Source of the DNA: Bacteroidota bacterium
GTDB lineage: Bacteria; Bacteroidota; Bacteroidia; Flavobacteriales_D; Sanyastnellaceae
Length of the DNA: 64,000 bases
Assembly (NCBI GenBank): GCA_027622975.1
Contig: JAQBVN010000005.1
Coordinates: 1 to 64,000 of the forward strand
Reading direction: 5' to 3'
This document shows, in pieces, positions 1 through 8,444 of this stretch; the first letter of the stretch is position 1; every line of letters starts with the position of its first letter. Under the pieces are notes generated by a model. The model saw nothing but the letters and a program-made list of their open reading frames with translations. It was not told the DNA's origin and did no database searches. A program made the position numbers and the translations under genes.

Positions 1-223
1 CGGAGATGAACCCCATGATGGGGTCGGTGATGGCGTCAAAAATGCGAGGCAAAAACTGGATGATGCCCCACAGAAGGGCAGCAAATCCAAGGTCTTGCAC
101 CAACACGATGATGAATACGCCCAAGGCAGCGGGGAACATTTGGTTGGCGAGCATGCCGAAGCCAAAGGCGACTTTTTGGCCCATCGAAACGTTTTGGGTT
201 GAGGGCGAGGTTGAATTGTCCAT
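1..223 (-). CDS. GPH/MelB-type MFS sugar symporter, N-terminal part only
   Basis: The frame opens at an ATG at 223 and runs off the left edge, so only 74 codons are visible. The translation has a short polar N-terminus (MDNSTSPSTQNVSMGQ), a hydrophobic first segment at about residues 18-43, and then FDAITDPIMG at 62-71. That last motif matches the conserved D-x-x-T-D-P cation-site region of glycoside-pentoside-hexuronide symporters such as MelB. It lies 14 bases downstream of the GH30 stop and is probably the last or next-to-last gene of the glucan operon. Inferred role: cation-coupled import of glucose or beta-gluco-oligosaccharides across the inner membrane, feeding the cytoplasmic GH30 and phosphorylase. 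The substrate cannot be read from this fragment. Confidence 0.75.
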   Translation of the reverse strand, partial: MDNSTSPSTQNVSMGQKVAFGFGMLANQMFPAALGVFIIVLVQDLGFAALLWGIIQFLPRIFDAITDPIMGFIS

Positions 224-237
224 CGTTCGGTTGATTT

Positions 238-1695
238 TCAGAGTTCGTCAGGTGTGAGTACAATCGTTTGAAGGGCTTGGGCATCGAGGGCGACGCGAAC
301 GTCTTGGCCCAGGCCTCTCACGCACATGGTACGACGTGAGTTCCCGGGATTGAAACATACGAGAACATGGGTTCCATCTGTGGCTTCGCAGGCCACAGCC
401 ATCAATTCAGGGTCCTTGCATTCGCTTGCCAACACAGTGGATCCCGGCCTGAGGAACTTACTGAAGTGGCACATCACGTCATAAAGTGGGGTGAAATACA
501 CATCGTCCTGTTCGGGATCCACAAGGACAGGGGCAACGCACCAGTTCTTGAACCAATTTGGCCCCCCTTGACGATCCAACACCATGTTCCAATCAATCCA
601 CCCATTCACCCAATGATTGAGACATCCGATGATGTCACGAGCATAACGGTGAACCGGCGCAACCTTCGGGTGGAGGTACTTTTTCTCCTCTTCTCGCCAT
701 GTGTAGCCCCAGTCTGTGGCTTCCGCCCGCCAGTACCAATCGTCGTCATGCCACACGGGGATCTGGGCGTCGATGCACGCTTCCGTCTGAATGAGCAACT
801 TGTCAGGGGCCGCTCGGTGCGCCCGCTCCAAAGCCTCCGGGAAATAGTCATACGTGCTGTCGTACCAATGCACGGCCGTTCCCGCAAAATGCTTGGCGCT
901 TTCCGAATCTCGGTACATCACTGAAACCCATTCGTCCAAGCCGTCGCGGTTTTGGTCGTAACCAAGGACTTTCATGTGGCCCAAACCGTGTTTTTCCAAA
1001 TTGGGTCCCAGGTGATCCCTGACGAATGCAGTCATATGCTCCGGAGAGAAAAGCATGCTCTCCCAGTTGTTCCCATTGCCGTGAGGCTCATTTTCCACGG
1101 TGAATCCCCACATGGAAATCCCTTCTTGTTGGTAGGCCTCAGCGTACTTGACAAAAAATTGAGCCCACGTGGGTTGCATGTCTTCGCGCAGATGACCTCC
1201 CACCCATGCATGGTTGTCTTTCATCCAAGGAGGCGCAGTCCATGGCGATGCAATGATGTTAAAACCATCTTTCGACATCTCTTGAGCCTCCCGCATCATA
1301 GGGATGAGGAATTCTCGGTCTGGGTCAATGCTGAAATGTTCCAAGGCCAAATCCCCTTCCACGGGAGCGTAGCTGTAGTGAAAGCGGGAAAAATCACATG
1401 AGTTCATGTGGGTTCGGGCAAGAGAATAGCACGCACCCTCTTCATGAAAGTAGGATTTGATAATCCTGTGGCGCTGGGCAGGACTCACTTGGTGGACCAA
1501 AAAGGCAGAAGCGTCGGTGAAGGACCCGCCGAAACCGACAATGCGTTGTCTGCGTTGATTCACGTGCACTTGGACACTCACCTCCGAGGGGTCGGGTACA
1601 TTCCAAAGGGCAATCACATCCTGCGGGACGGCATGAAATCTCCCCCCGTTCCGAGACGTCTCAAACACCGCGATGTGGACCTTGGCTTCCTTCAT
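238..1695 (-). CDS. GH30 family beta-glucosidase/glucanase, cytoplasmic
   Basis: A 485-residue clan GH-A enzyme of the glucosylceramidase-like GH30 family. Visible landmarks are FGGSFTDASAF (about 55-65), SPWTAPPWMKDN (150-161), the acid/base glutamate in TVENEPHG (E203) and the nucleophile in LIQTEACIDA (E305). There is no signal peptide or lipobox, so the protein should stay in the cytoplasm. GH30 enzymes in bacterial laminarin loci remove beta-1,6-linked glucose branches; that specificity is inferred here from the neighbours (GH17, GH149-like phosphorylase, symporter). It starts 22 bases after the preceding lipoprotein gene, consistent with one transcript. Confidence 0.88.
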   Translation of the reverse strand: MKEAKVHIAVFETSRNGGRFHAVPQDVIALWNVPDPSEVSVQVHVNQRRQRIVGFGGSFTDASAFLVHQVSPAQRHRIIKSYFHEEGACYSLARTHMNSCDFSRFHYSYAPVEGDLALEHFSIDPDREFLIPMMREAQEMSKDGFNIIASPWTAPPWMKDNHAWVGGHLREDMQPTWAQFFVKYAEAYQQEGISMWGFTVENEPHGNGNNWESMLFSPEHMTAFVRDHLGPNLEKHGLGHMKVLGYDQNRDGLDEWVSVMYRDSESAKHFAGTAVHWYDSTYDYFPEALERAHRAAPDKLLIQTEACIDAQIPVWHDDDWYWRAEATDWGYTWREEEKKYLHPKVAPVHRYARDIIGCLNHWVNGWIDWNMVLDRQGGPNWFKNWCVAPVLVDPEQDDVYFTPLYDVMCHFSKFLRPGSTVLASECKDPELMAVACEATDGTHVLVCFNPGNSRRTMCVRGLGQDVRVALDAQALQTIVLTPDEL

Positions 1696-1717
1696 GGCGG
1701 GACTTCCATTCGCAGTT

Positions 1718-2776
1718 TCAGTGGGTTAGTTTGGGATTCTTGTGCGCATGGGGTTCAAACAGCGATTTGACCACCCCATAGGCCTCTTTGGGATTCCGAT
1801 GAACATCCACAAGCCCCCAGTATTCTTCGTTGGCGGTTCCGTCGTAGGGAACGCCACTGCTCCCGGGAGCCCAACCTCCTGCATCTTGCTGGTCTGGTTG
1901 CCCGGCTTTCCACCAGCCGTCGGTGAAGGAGAAAACCACGGCGCCGGCGCACCGAACCGAGTCTGAAAACAGGGGAGCCAACAAGTTCCGGGTGGCATCG
2001 GCTTGTGCGCGTTGGTTGGGGCCTTGTTCGTACCCCAACGACGCAGTGGACATGTAGCTGTCGGCGCCGATTTCTGAGAAGTACATGGGCTTGTCGCTGA
2101 GCTTGGCAAAGTCCAGCGCGGCCGTGTAAGACACATCCCAGCGGTACACATTCAAACCCCAAACGTCGATGTCCGTCATTTCCGTGATCAACGCCTCGTC
2201 CGGCAATTCGCCGTGAGCTGTCGCGACCGGGTGGTTGGGGTCCGCGGCCTGAATGGCGGCTGAGGCCTCGCGCAATGTTTTGTACCAGAGGTCGAGCGAG
2301 CCCCCAAACCACTCAGGGTGGTAGTTGAATTCGTTGCCCAATTCCCAGCAAAGGATGGCGGGATGCGACTTGAACCTCTCCACGTAGTCGAGGTAGGTGC
2401 CCGATTGCAAATCGTAGACTCCACCTTGGTTGTATCCTACGCCCACAATCACTGAGATCCCCGCCTCGTAGATCTCATCGAGTACAGCCTCCGAAGCGAT
2501 GGGTTCGTACACGCGTATGGTGTTGACGCCCATGTCTTGCATCAGCTCGAGGTCTTGCGTCAGCGATTCGAAGCTTCGCTTGTCCTGACCAACGGGCACG
2601 GGATGGTAACACACGCCTTGCACGAAGTGGACACCCTCGGAGGTGTGAATCTGTCCTTTCTCAGTCCACACCTGGCGCTGAGGAAGTACCGTGCAAGAAG
2701 CCAAACACATGCCCAAACCAAGAAGAATAAGGGGCATCGAAAAGAGCCGTTGGGGAGTCATGCTCGGAAAGGTCAT
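1718..2776 (-). CDS. clan GH-A glycoside hydrolase or transglycosylase lipoprotein, family unassigned
   Basis: The ATG at 2776 overlaps the stop of the GH17 gene by 4 bases and gives a lipoprotein signal ending in CLASC (C28), so I prefer it to the longer upstream frame. The 352-residue product has a TIM-barrel pattern: MGVNTIRVYEP (about 82-92), an acid/base glutamate in WELGNEF (E149) and a second catalytic glutamate in YFSEIGADS (E235). N-terminal text such as GVHFVQGVCYHPV recalls GH2 C-terminal barrels and GH72 glucanosyltransferases more than GH5 or GH17, but I cannot assign a family. It is probably periplasmic or outer-membrane anchored and acts on glucan fragments with GH17. It could be an exo-acting enzyme or a transglycosylase. 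Confidence 0.72.
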   Translation of the reverse strand: MTFPSMTPQRLFSMPLILLGLGMCLASCTVLPQRQVWTEKGQIHTSEGVHFVQGVCYHPVPVGQDKRSFESLTQDLELMQDMGVNTIRVYEPIASEAVLDEIYEAGISVIVGVGYNQGGVYDLQSGTYLDYVERFKSHPAILCWELGNEFNYHPEWFGGSLDLWYKTLREASAAIQAADPNHPVATAHGELPDEALITEMTDIDVWGLNVYRWDVSYTAALDFAKLSDKPMYFSEIGADSYMSTASLGYEQGPNQRAQADATRNLLAPLFSDSVRCAGAVVFSFTDGWWKAGQPDQQDAGGWAPGSSGVPYDGTANEEYWGLVDVHRNPKEAYGVVKSLFEPHAHKNPKLTH

Positions 2777-4041
2777 GGAGCTGGATTCAACACATGCCGG
2801 TCGAGCAATTCTCGCTGGCCGGAGTAGGTGGGCTTGATGGCACGGCCGTCGCGGGTCAGGCCGTCGAACACACCCTGTTCTACAAGCGACCAAATCGCGT
2901 ATTTGGCTTCCCCATTCCGTGTGAACAACCCAAAGTGGTTTTCCGAGTCGGTCGGATTGGCCGAGCTCTTCCACGGCTCGTCAAATGCTTCGAAGTAGAA
3001 ACAGCTGATGCCTGAGGATTGGGTCCATTGACGCATGCCTTGGTAAAACAAGGCCTGCTTGTATTCATCCGCAGCTCGGGAGCCTTCGGGACCGTAAAAC
3101 CCATCGGACACACTGGCCCATCCAGTTTCGCCGATGTGCACGGGCTTATCAGGATCGATGCCTTGGACATACTTCACTACGGAATGGTACTGGTTTTGGC
3201 TGTATTCAAGCGCCCTTTCCATGGCAGCATCCACATCTCTGGGATCAAACTCCTCGCCCTGCCAAAACACCGGGTTGTAATGCGTGTCGTGGAAGGGATA
3301 TGTGTGCATCGACACGTAATCCACCGCGCGGATGAGGCTGTCCAAATCGTCGTTGTGGTATTCGGAACCACCCCCACCCCAAGACGCGAAGTTGTCGGAG
3401 CTGGTGATCCACATGTCGCTCGGCAGCGTGCCATCTCGCTTGAGACCTTGCAGGTGCTCGACCCATTGCAAGATGATTTTGGGTGCCACGAAATAGGACG
3501 CGGCCCAATGCACCATGGCTTCGTTGCCGACGGCTATGACCTTGACGATGTCGGGGTGCTGTTGGGCCAAGGCCACAGCACGCTGAATTTCTGCCTGGTT
3601 GGCCTCAACGTCTTCCTCGGCGTGGTTGGGGGCGTCGGTCCAAGCTCCGGCACAATCAATCCAAGCACCGAGCATGACGTACATCTCAAACATGGGATCC
3701 TCGTCCTTCAATTCACGGATCGCCTTGACCACATTGGAGGCATGAGGCAACTGGACATTGTAAGTGCGTAAAAACCGAATCCCCATGGCATGCAAAATCC
3801 GCAAGTCCTCTTTCAATTGAGCAATCGTGGGTTGTTCAGAACGGCTTGTGCCGCGGTAACCTCCAAAAGAAATGGCGGGATAATCGGGATTTCCAATCAG
3901 TTCAGATGCCGGTTGATGGTGCATGGTTGGCTGCGCTTGTTGAGGTCCACACGACGTGAGGACCGCGGGAAGAAGAAGGAAAGCCGCCCAACCCCGATGG
4001 GATCTGGCGATTTCCGTGAATCTAGCCTTGAATGTTGACAT
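2773..4041 (-). CDS. GH17 beta-1,3-glucanase lipoprotein
   Basis: The longest frame begins at a TTG inside the stop of the phosphorylase gene. The ATG at 4041, preceded by GGAG about nine bases upstream, gives MSTFKARFTE and then a lipobox ending VLTSC (C31), so it is used here (422 residues). The GH17 signatures are MGIRFLRTYNVQLP, the acid/base in IAVGNEAMV (E174) and the nucleophile in HIGETGWAS (E304). GH17 members hydrolyse beta-1,3-glucans, in bacteria typically laminarin. Lipidation suggests action at the cell envelope, supplying oligosaccharides for import. Its stop overlaps the next start by 4 bases (ATGA). Confidence 0.88.
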   Translation of the reverse strand: MSTFKARFTEIARSHRGWAAFLLLPAVLTSCGPQQAQPTMHHQPASELIGNPDYPAISFGGYRGTSRSEQPTIAQLKEDLRILHAMGIRFLRTYNVQLPHASNVVKAIRELKDEDPMFEMYVMLGAWIDCAGAWTDAPNHAEEDVEANQAEIQRAVALAQQHPDIVKVIAVGNEAMVHWAASYFVAPKIILQWVEHLQGLKRDGTLPSDMWITSSDNFASWGGGGSEYHNDDLDSLIRAVDYVSMHTYPFHDTHYNPVFWQGEEFDPRDVDAAMERALEYSQNQYHSVVKYVQGIDPDKPVHIGETGWASVSDGFYGPEGSRAADEYKQALFYQGMRQWTQSSGISCFYFEAFDEPWKSSANPTDSENHFGLFTRNGEAKYAIWSLVEQGVFDGLTRDGRAIKPTYSGQRELLDRHVLNPAP

Positions 4042-4060
4042 TTGCCACATCTCCGAGGGG

Positions 4061-7000
4061 TCAGGCAATGACCGTGAGTTGTGTCACTTCATGGGTCCGT
4101 CTGAAAATCTTGGCGCTGACTTCGCGGTCCAAAACCAGCCCCTCCACGTGACGAGTCTCTCCGTTTGTCATGTGCACCACAATCTGTGATTGGTCACCAC
4201 GTTGATGCACCACCGGGACCTGGCATACGGTATACGCCAAACTCCCTGCGGTGAGCTCGAGGGTTTGGCGCTGCTGTTGGACATCGACATAGTCAAACGT
4301 CGCCGGGGCGGTCAAGAACTCTTCGGAGTGCATCAAGGCCCGGTCAAAATGGAGCTGCCCGGCCGACACCCGAACACCTAGTTCTCCAAAGCGGCAAAGC
4401 AAGTCCTCCTTGACTTGTCCTGTCATGCCCGGTTGCTGCGCCCCTTTTCCTCCAGGCGTGTGGGAGTAAGGGTCTGTTGGAAACGCCCCGTACAAGTCAG
4501 GAGATTTGTGTGCACCAATGCCAGCGTTGATTTCGAAATAGTGGTCAAACAAACGCCCGACGATTTCCGGAGCCTCACCTTGCTCCACGGCGGCCTTGGT
4601 GACTTCAAACATGGCCAGTCGGAGTTTGGAGACCATGTGCCAATAAATCGACCCCAAGCCTTCGTACCCGAAGAACGTGCCCGAGCGGCCTGTGAATGCT
4701 TTGTGGTTGAAGATGCCTTCGTACACGTCTTCCACTTGTTTTTGTTCTGCCTTCACCAAGGACTGGTAGCGCTGGGGCAAAGCCCGTAAGGCGGCGCGTA
4801 ACGCATGGACGTTGTGAAGGTTGCCGTTGAAGTGATATCCGCCCAAACAATCTTGGGTGACAATGTCAACATGTTGGTCTGCCACGAGCTGAGCCAAAAG
4901 CTTGGACCCCGACACGGCTTCCGGGTCGATGTTGTTCTTCTGCAAGAAACGGGGCAGGGACTTGTTGGGGTAGAGCACGTAGCTGTACTGGTCATCCCTG
5001 AAAAGGGCACTCGCTTTCAAGGCGTCCATCACCGCAAGGCTGTCTGCAGCATTCAGGAGGCCCGAACTCAGAACGGCCACTTGGCCTTCGAGCATTTCAG
5101 GCAATTCAGTGATGGCAATCCCTCCGTCTGGCTCAACCGTCATCAAGTTGTACGCGTGGTAGAGTCCGTCAGCGCGCTTGTTGGCCCGGATGGTGTGTTC
5201 GAGATGTTCCAAGGCGACCTCCACGAAGGATTTCAAATCAGCCAAGGACAGTGTGGATTGAAGGCCCGAAAAATCCTCGTTGTAAATGGTTTGTCGGAAA
5301 TCGCTCGATGCGGAGCCCAAACCATCGAGAATCATCCGCCGCGTGGCATTGGACACAGGTCCGGATGCCGATGCCAGATGTTCGCGAAGCGTGGCGTCCA
5401 TCCGTTTGAAGCACGCGAGCAATTCATCCGAAATCGACACCTCTCGGTGGCTTGTTTGGGCCAACACTCCTTGAAAAAACACCAAGAATCTGCGCAGGTA
5501 GCAAAGGGTCACCATGGACACACCGTTGCCCACCAAGGCATTGTTTGCATCATTCCATTCTGGGCGCTGCGTGTTCATCCAAATCCCGCCTTCCGGAATG
5601 AAGTTGGCGATTTTGGCGAGCATCGTCGCCATGATTTTCTCAATGAAATTGACCTTGTAGATGAAAACGTGTTTTTCTCGCAGAAGCGCCCCGTCACCAC
5701 CAATTTCATCTTTCTTGAATCCAATTTTCTCCTCGCGTTCGTGATCAAAGTCAATCGTGTTTTTGGGATCCTCCAAAAGGGCATCGTATGACTTGATTCG
5801 ATAAGGGACATTGGCGTAGACAAACGAATTGTTCTGGATGTACTCCTCCAGCTTGTCGGGATCATAGGCCTGCAAGAATTCCAGGAATTTCAGCAAGTAG
5901 ATGATCTGGTGGTCTCCCCAGTATCCAATGTAGGACCAAGGGTTGTCCGGTTCAATGGTCTCCCACTCAAATCCGTCCTTGAACACGCGGTAGGGGTTGT
6001 AACCGTCAAACGTGGTCGCATTGAGGAACTTGAAAATCATGCCCTCAATGAACTGCGGATAGGCGTGAACCAGGGCTTCCCAATTCTGAAAGATGTCGCG
6101 CCAGTTTCCTTGATAGTCTAGGATCTTCGACCCATCGTCTTCGTTGCGAAGGTTGATGGAGAACTTGTTCCACGGTCGGCTGGGGTCGCCGTGTCGGCGG
6201 CTGAACTTCAGCGGCAAATACTCCGCGCACAGCCGTTTGAAATTCAGATCGTCGTCGTGTTTGGCTTGTTCTTGGAGGAAGAACAAATCAAATTTCTCGG
6301 GCCAAGCACTCATTTTCTCGGCCTTCTTGAAAAACACCTTGTGGTTGGCGCGGTCGATGTAGGCCATGAAATCGGCTCGCTCCATCGCATAGTTCTCGTC
6401 GAAAATTCCGCCACGCATGATGTTGAACATGGTGTTGGCGAAGTGGCGGATGTTTCGACGACGGTCGGCAGTGAGTTGCAACCCGTCACTTGCGGCCACC
6501 AAGGCAATGAGGCCATTGGATCCTTGTGCGACATCGTTCAGGACGGATTGCTTCAATGCATCCGGTGATTGAAGATCCCTTTTCAAACGAATGACCCCGC
6601 GAATGGACTGACCCAAATTGGCGACGACCACCCATTCCTTGTTGTGATGGGCGGCCAGCTCAAACGAGGACTGCACGAAATAGGCTCCACGCTCGGCTTT
6701 GATGTCGGTCTCTGTTTCCAGGGATTGACCGCATTTGAAGGCTTCGAGTTGTTGGGAGGAAAGGAGGACTTTTGGGGACTCAAACCCCACGGACCATACG
6801 ACGTTGGCCTTCAACGACTCGCTCGGCTCTGCCTTGTCGGAAATGATGGCACTCAAGGCAAAAATCCCCAAGTTGCCGTCTTCGAGTTCGCACTTTTTGT
6901 AGGCGTCGACCAGGTTGCTGCTGCCGCGCTGAAGGCCTTCAGGCACCCCATAAGGGAGCACGTTTTGAATGCCGTCGAGCACACTGACTTGGATTGGTTG

Positions 7001-7522
7001 GTCAGCGAATGAGGTGAGGCGCGCTTGACGCACAAACCCATACAACTCGCTCGCGGCCCACTGGTAGCGGAACGTCAAGTTGAGGTCGTGGTTGATCTCT
7101 TCAAACACGACTTTGTTGCCGTAGGCGTTTTTGTACAGGTTGCGCTCGATCGAATAGACCCCTCGATGTTGGTTTGAGAAAGGTTGCCACAGCATGCGGC
7201 GGTCTCCGGCTTCCACCAGCAAGATGGTCATGCAGCCGGTGTTATCGGCCGATTCGGTGATTTTGTCGTCCGTGTAGTATGGGAACAAGGCGAAATCGCT
7301 GTTGACCCTTCCTGCGGAGAGTCCGCCATTGCTGGCCAAAAACATCCAGTGGTCCGAATGGCTGACAATGCTCATGAAAAACGGACGCATCCGATCCACG
7401 GCACTGATTTTGTAGTACGTCTCGCCTTCGAGGGTGATTTCCTCCCCGGTGATGGGGGCTAGGGATGGTTGGTAGGGCTGCTGCCCGAGATATATGGAAG
7501 GATGGTTCTCCTTGTCGCTCAT
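4061..7522 (-). CDS. GH149-like beta-1,3-glucan phosphorylase
   Basis: An 1153-residue cytoplasmic protein with no signal peptide, of the size and layout of GH149 beta-1,3-oligoglucan phosphorylases and longer than GH94 cellobiose phosphorylases. It begins with a beta-rich domain (MRPFFMSIVSHSDHW, about 45-59) and carries an (alpha/alpha)6-type catalytic domain. The segment RPEWNDANNALVGNG (about 653-667) corresponds to the DWND region of GH94, with D658 the likely general acid. The C-terminus is beta-rich. These enzymes release glucose-1-phosphate from beta-1,3-gluco-oligosaccharides using phosphate. As first gene of the cluster it sets the theme of phosphorolytic rather than hydrolytic finishing. 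GH161 is the main alternative family. Confidence 0.72.
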   Translation of the reverse strand: MSDKENHPSIYLGQQPYQPSLAPITGEEITLEGETYYKISAVDRMRPFFMSIVSHSDHWMFLASNGGLSAGRVNSDFALFPYYTDDKITESADNTGCMTILLVEAGDRRMLWQPFSNQHRGVYSIERNLYKNAYGNKVVFEEINHDLNLTFRYQWAASELYGFVRQARLTSFADQPIQVSVLDGIQNVLPYGVPEGLQRGSSNLVDAYKKCELEDGNLGIFALSAIISDKAEPSESLKANVVWSVGFESPKVLLSSQQLEAFKCGQSLETETDIKAERGAYFVQSSFELAAHHNKEWVVVANLGQSIRGVIRLKRDLQSPDALKQSVLNDVAQGSNGLIALVAASDGLQLTADRRRNIRHFANTMFNIMRGGIFDENYAMERADFMAYIDRANHKVFFKKAEKMSAWPEKFDLFFLQEQAKHDDDLNFKRLCAEYLPLKFSRRHGDPSRPWNKFSINLRNEDDGSKILDYQGNWRDIFQNWEALVHAYPQFIEGMIFKFLNATTFDGYNPYRVFKDGFEWETIEPDNPWSYIGYWGDHQIIYLLKFLEFLQAYDPDKLEEYIQNNSFVYANVPYRIKSYDALLEDPKNTIDFDHEREEKIGFKKDEIGGDGALLREKHVFIYKVNFIEKIMATMLAKIANFIPEGGIWMNTQRPEWNDANNALVGNGVSMVTLCYLRRFLVFFQGVLAQTSHREVSISDELLACFKRMDATLREHLASASGPVSNATRRMILDGLGSASSDFRQTIYNEDFSGLQSTLSLADLKSFVEVALEHLEHTIRANKRADGLYHAYNLMTVEPDGGIAITELPEMLEGQVAVLSSGLLNAADSLAVMDALKASALFRDDQYSYVLYPNKSLPRFLQKNNIDPEAVSGSKLLAQLVADQHVDIVTQDCLGGYHFNGNLHNVHALRAALRALPQRYQSLVKAEQKQVEDVYEGIFNHKAFTGRSGTFFGYEGLGSIYWHMVSKLRLAMFEVTKAAVEQGEAPEIVGRLFDHYFEINAGIGAHKSPDLYGAFPTDPYSHTPGGKGAQQPGMTGQVKEDLLCRFGELGVRVSAGQLHFDRALMHSEEFLTAPATFDYVDVQQQRQTLELTAGSLAYTVCQVPVVHQRGDQSQIVVHMTNGETRHVEGLVLDREVSAKIFRRTHEVTQLTVIA

Positions 7523-7816
7523 GTCAGAGTGGTAGTCGGTTGTCTTAAGACCGTGAACCCAATCTGTGTCTTACCTACAGAGAACGCGGTCTACTTGCCG
7601 TGCATTAACAGCGGAGCGAATTTAAACCCTGCGGTTGGATTTTGCCTCATCGAACATGACGAGGGCTGTGCGTTGAGGGCCCGGGTTGTGTATGCAGTAC
7701 CCGATTCCTCAGCTCGACGCCTTTTTAGTTCGTTAACAAGGATGGTCTGCAACATTCCATCACGTGTGACGTTCTTGCGGCAATTCAATTTGATGTGTCA
7801 CACAACACCTGGCATC
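7523..7816. other. divergent intergenic region between glucan operon and barrel gene
   Basis: About 290 bases separate the divergently read phosphorylase and barrel genes. I see no credible ORF or RNA gene. The promoter of the glucan operon should lie here, but I found no exact TAnnTTTG box on the minus strand. A near match, TCAATTTG, sits about 26 bases before the barrel gene on the plus strand. Confidence 0.5.
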
Positions 7817-8428
7817 ATGCACAAGCACCTTTTGGCCTTTTTCTTGCCCGTCGTATTCCTAAACGCTGACGTTTGCGCTCAGGAGTCGACCCTCTCCAAA
7901 TGGACGTTTCAACTGTCTCAAGGCATGGGAACGGCAGTCCTTCAAAACGACGTTGTGCCGTCGCGGTTGGAGATGACGAGTGTGGAGGCTTTGGGCGAGT
8001 ATCGGTTCAACGACCAAACGACACTCGCGACAGGCGTGTCGTTGATGGGATTGAACGGAAACAGCTTCAATGAATTGGGGAACTACAACCAAACCCGTGG
8101 AGTGCTTAGCGTTCCTGTGATCCTCCAGAACAGTCGCCCGCTGTCCGACAAGGCTCAACTGGTGACCAGTGCCGGCGTCTTGGCCAACCGTATTCTAGAG
8201 GATTCACGTCAGTACGTGGGTGGCTCTGAGTTGCTGCAAGTGCCCAATTTGTCGATGGGCTTGCGGGCGGGACTCGGGGTGACGTACGACCTCACTTCAC
8301 GAACGGCCCTTGGGCTGGGATACCAGCTTCAGCATGCATTTTCAGACCTCATCCAGAGTCCAGAAATCCTCGATTCCCGCATGAGCGCTCGCTCGTTGAA
8401 CGTGACGTTGAAGTTCAGGTTGAACTGA
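7817..8428 (+). CDS. small secreted outer-membrane beta-barrel-like protein
   Basis: The ORF extends far upstream, but the ATG at 7817 opens a clean signal peptide (MHKHLLAFFLPVVFLNADVCAQ) and the sequence before it is not protein-like. The mature part of about 180 residues is made of alternating polar and hydrophobic stretches with many T/S/G residues (for example ALGLGYQLQHAF), and ends in strand-like LNVTLKFRLN. This pattern resembles small opacity-porin or PorT-type barrels of Bacteroidota. No catalytic motif is visible. It is divergent from the glucan operon and convergent with the next gene, so context says little about its job. Confidence 0.6.
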   Translation: MHKHLLAFFLPVVFLNADVCAQESTLSKWTFQLSQGMGTAVLQNDVVPSRLEMTSVEALGEYRFNDQTTLATGVSLMGLNGNSFNELGNYNQTRGVLSVPVILQNSRPLSDKAQLVTSAGVLANRILEDSRQYVGGSELLQVPNLSMGLRAGLGVTYDLTSRTALGLGYQLQHAFSDLIQSPEILDSRMSARSLNVTLKFRLN

Positions 8429-8444
8429 TGGGTCGACGACGGTT

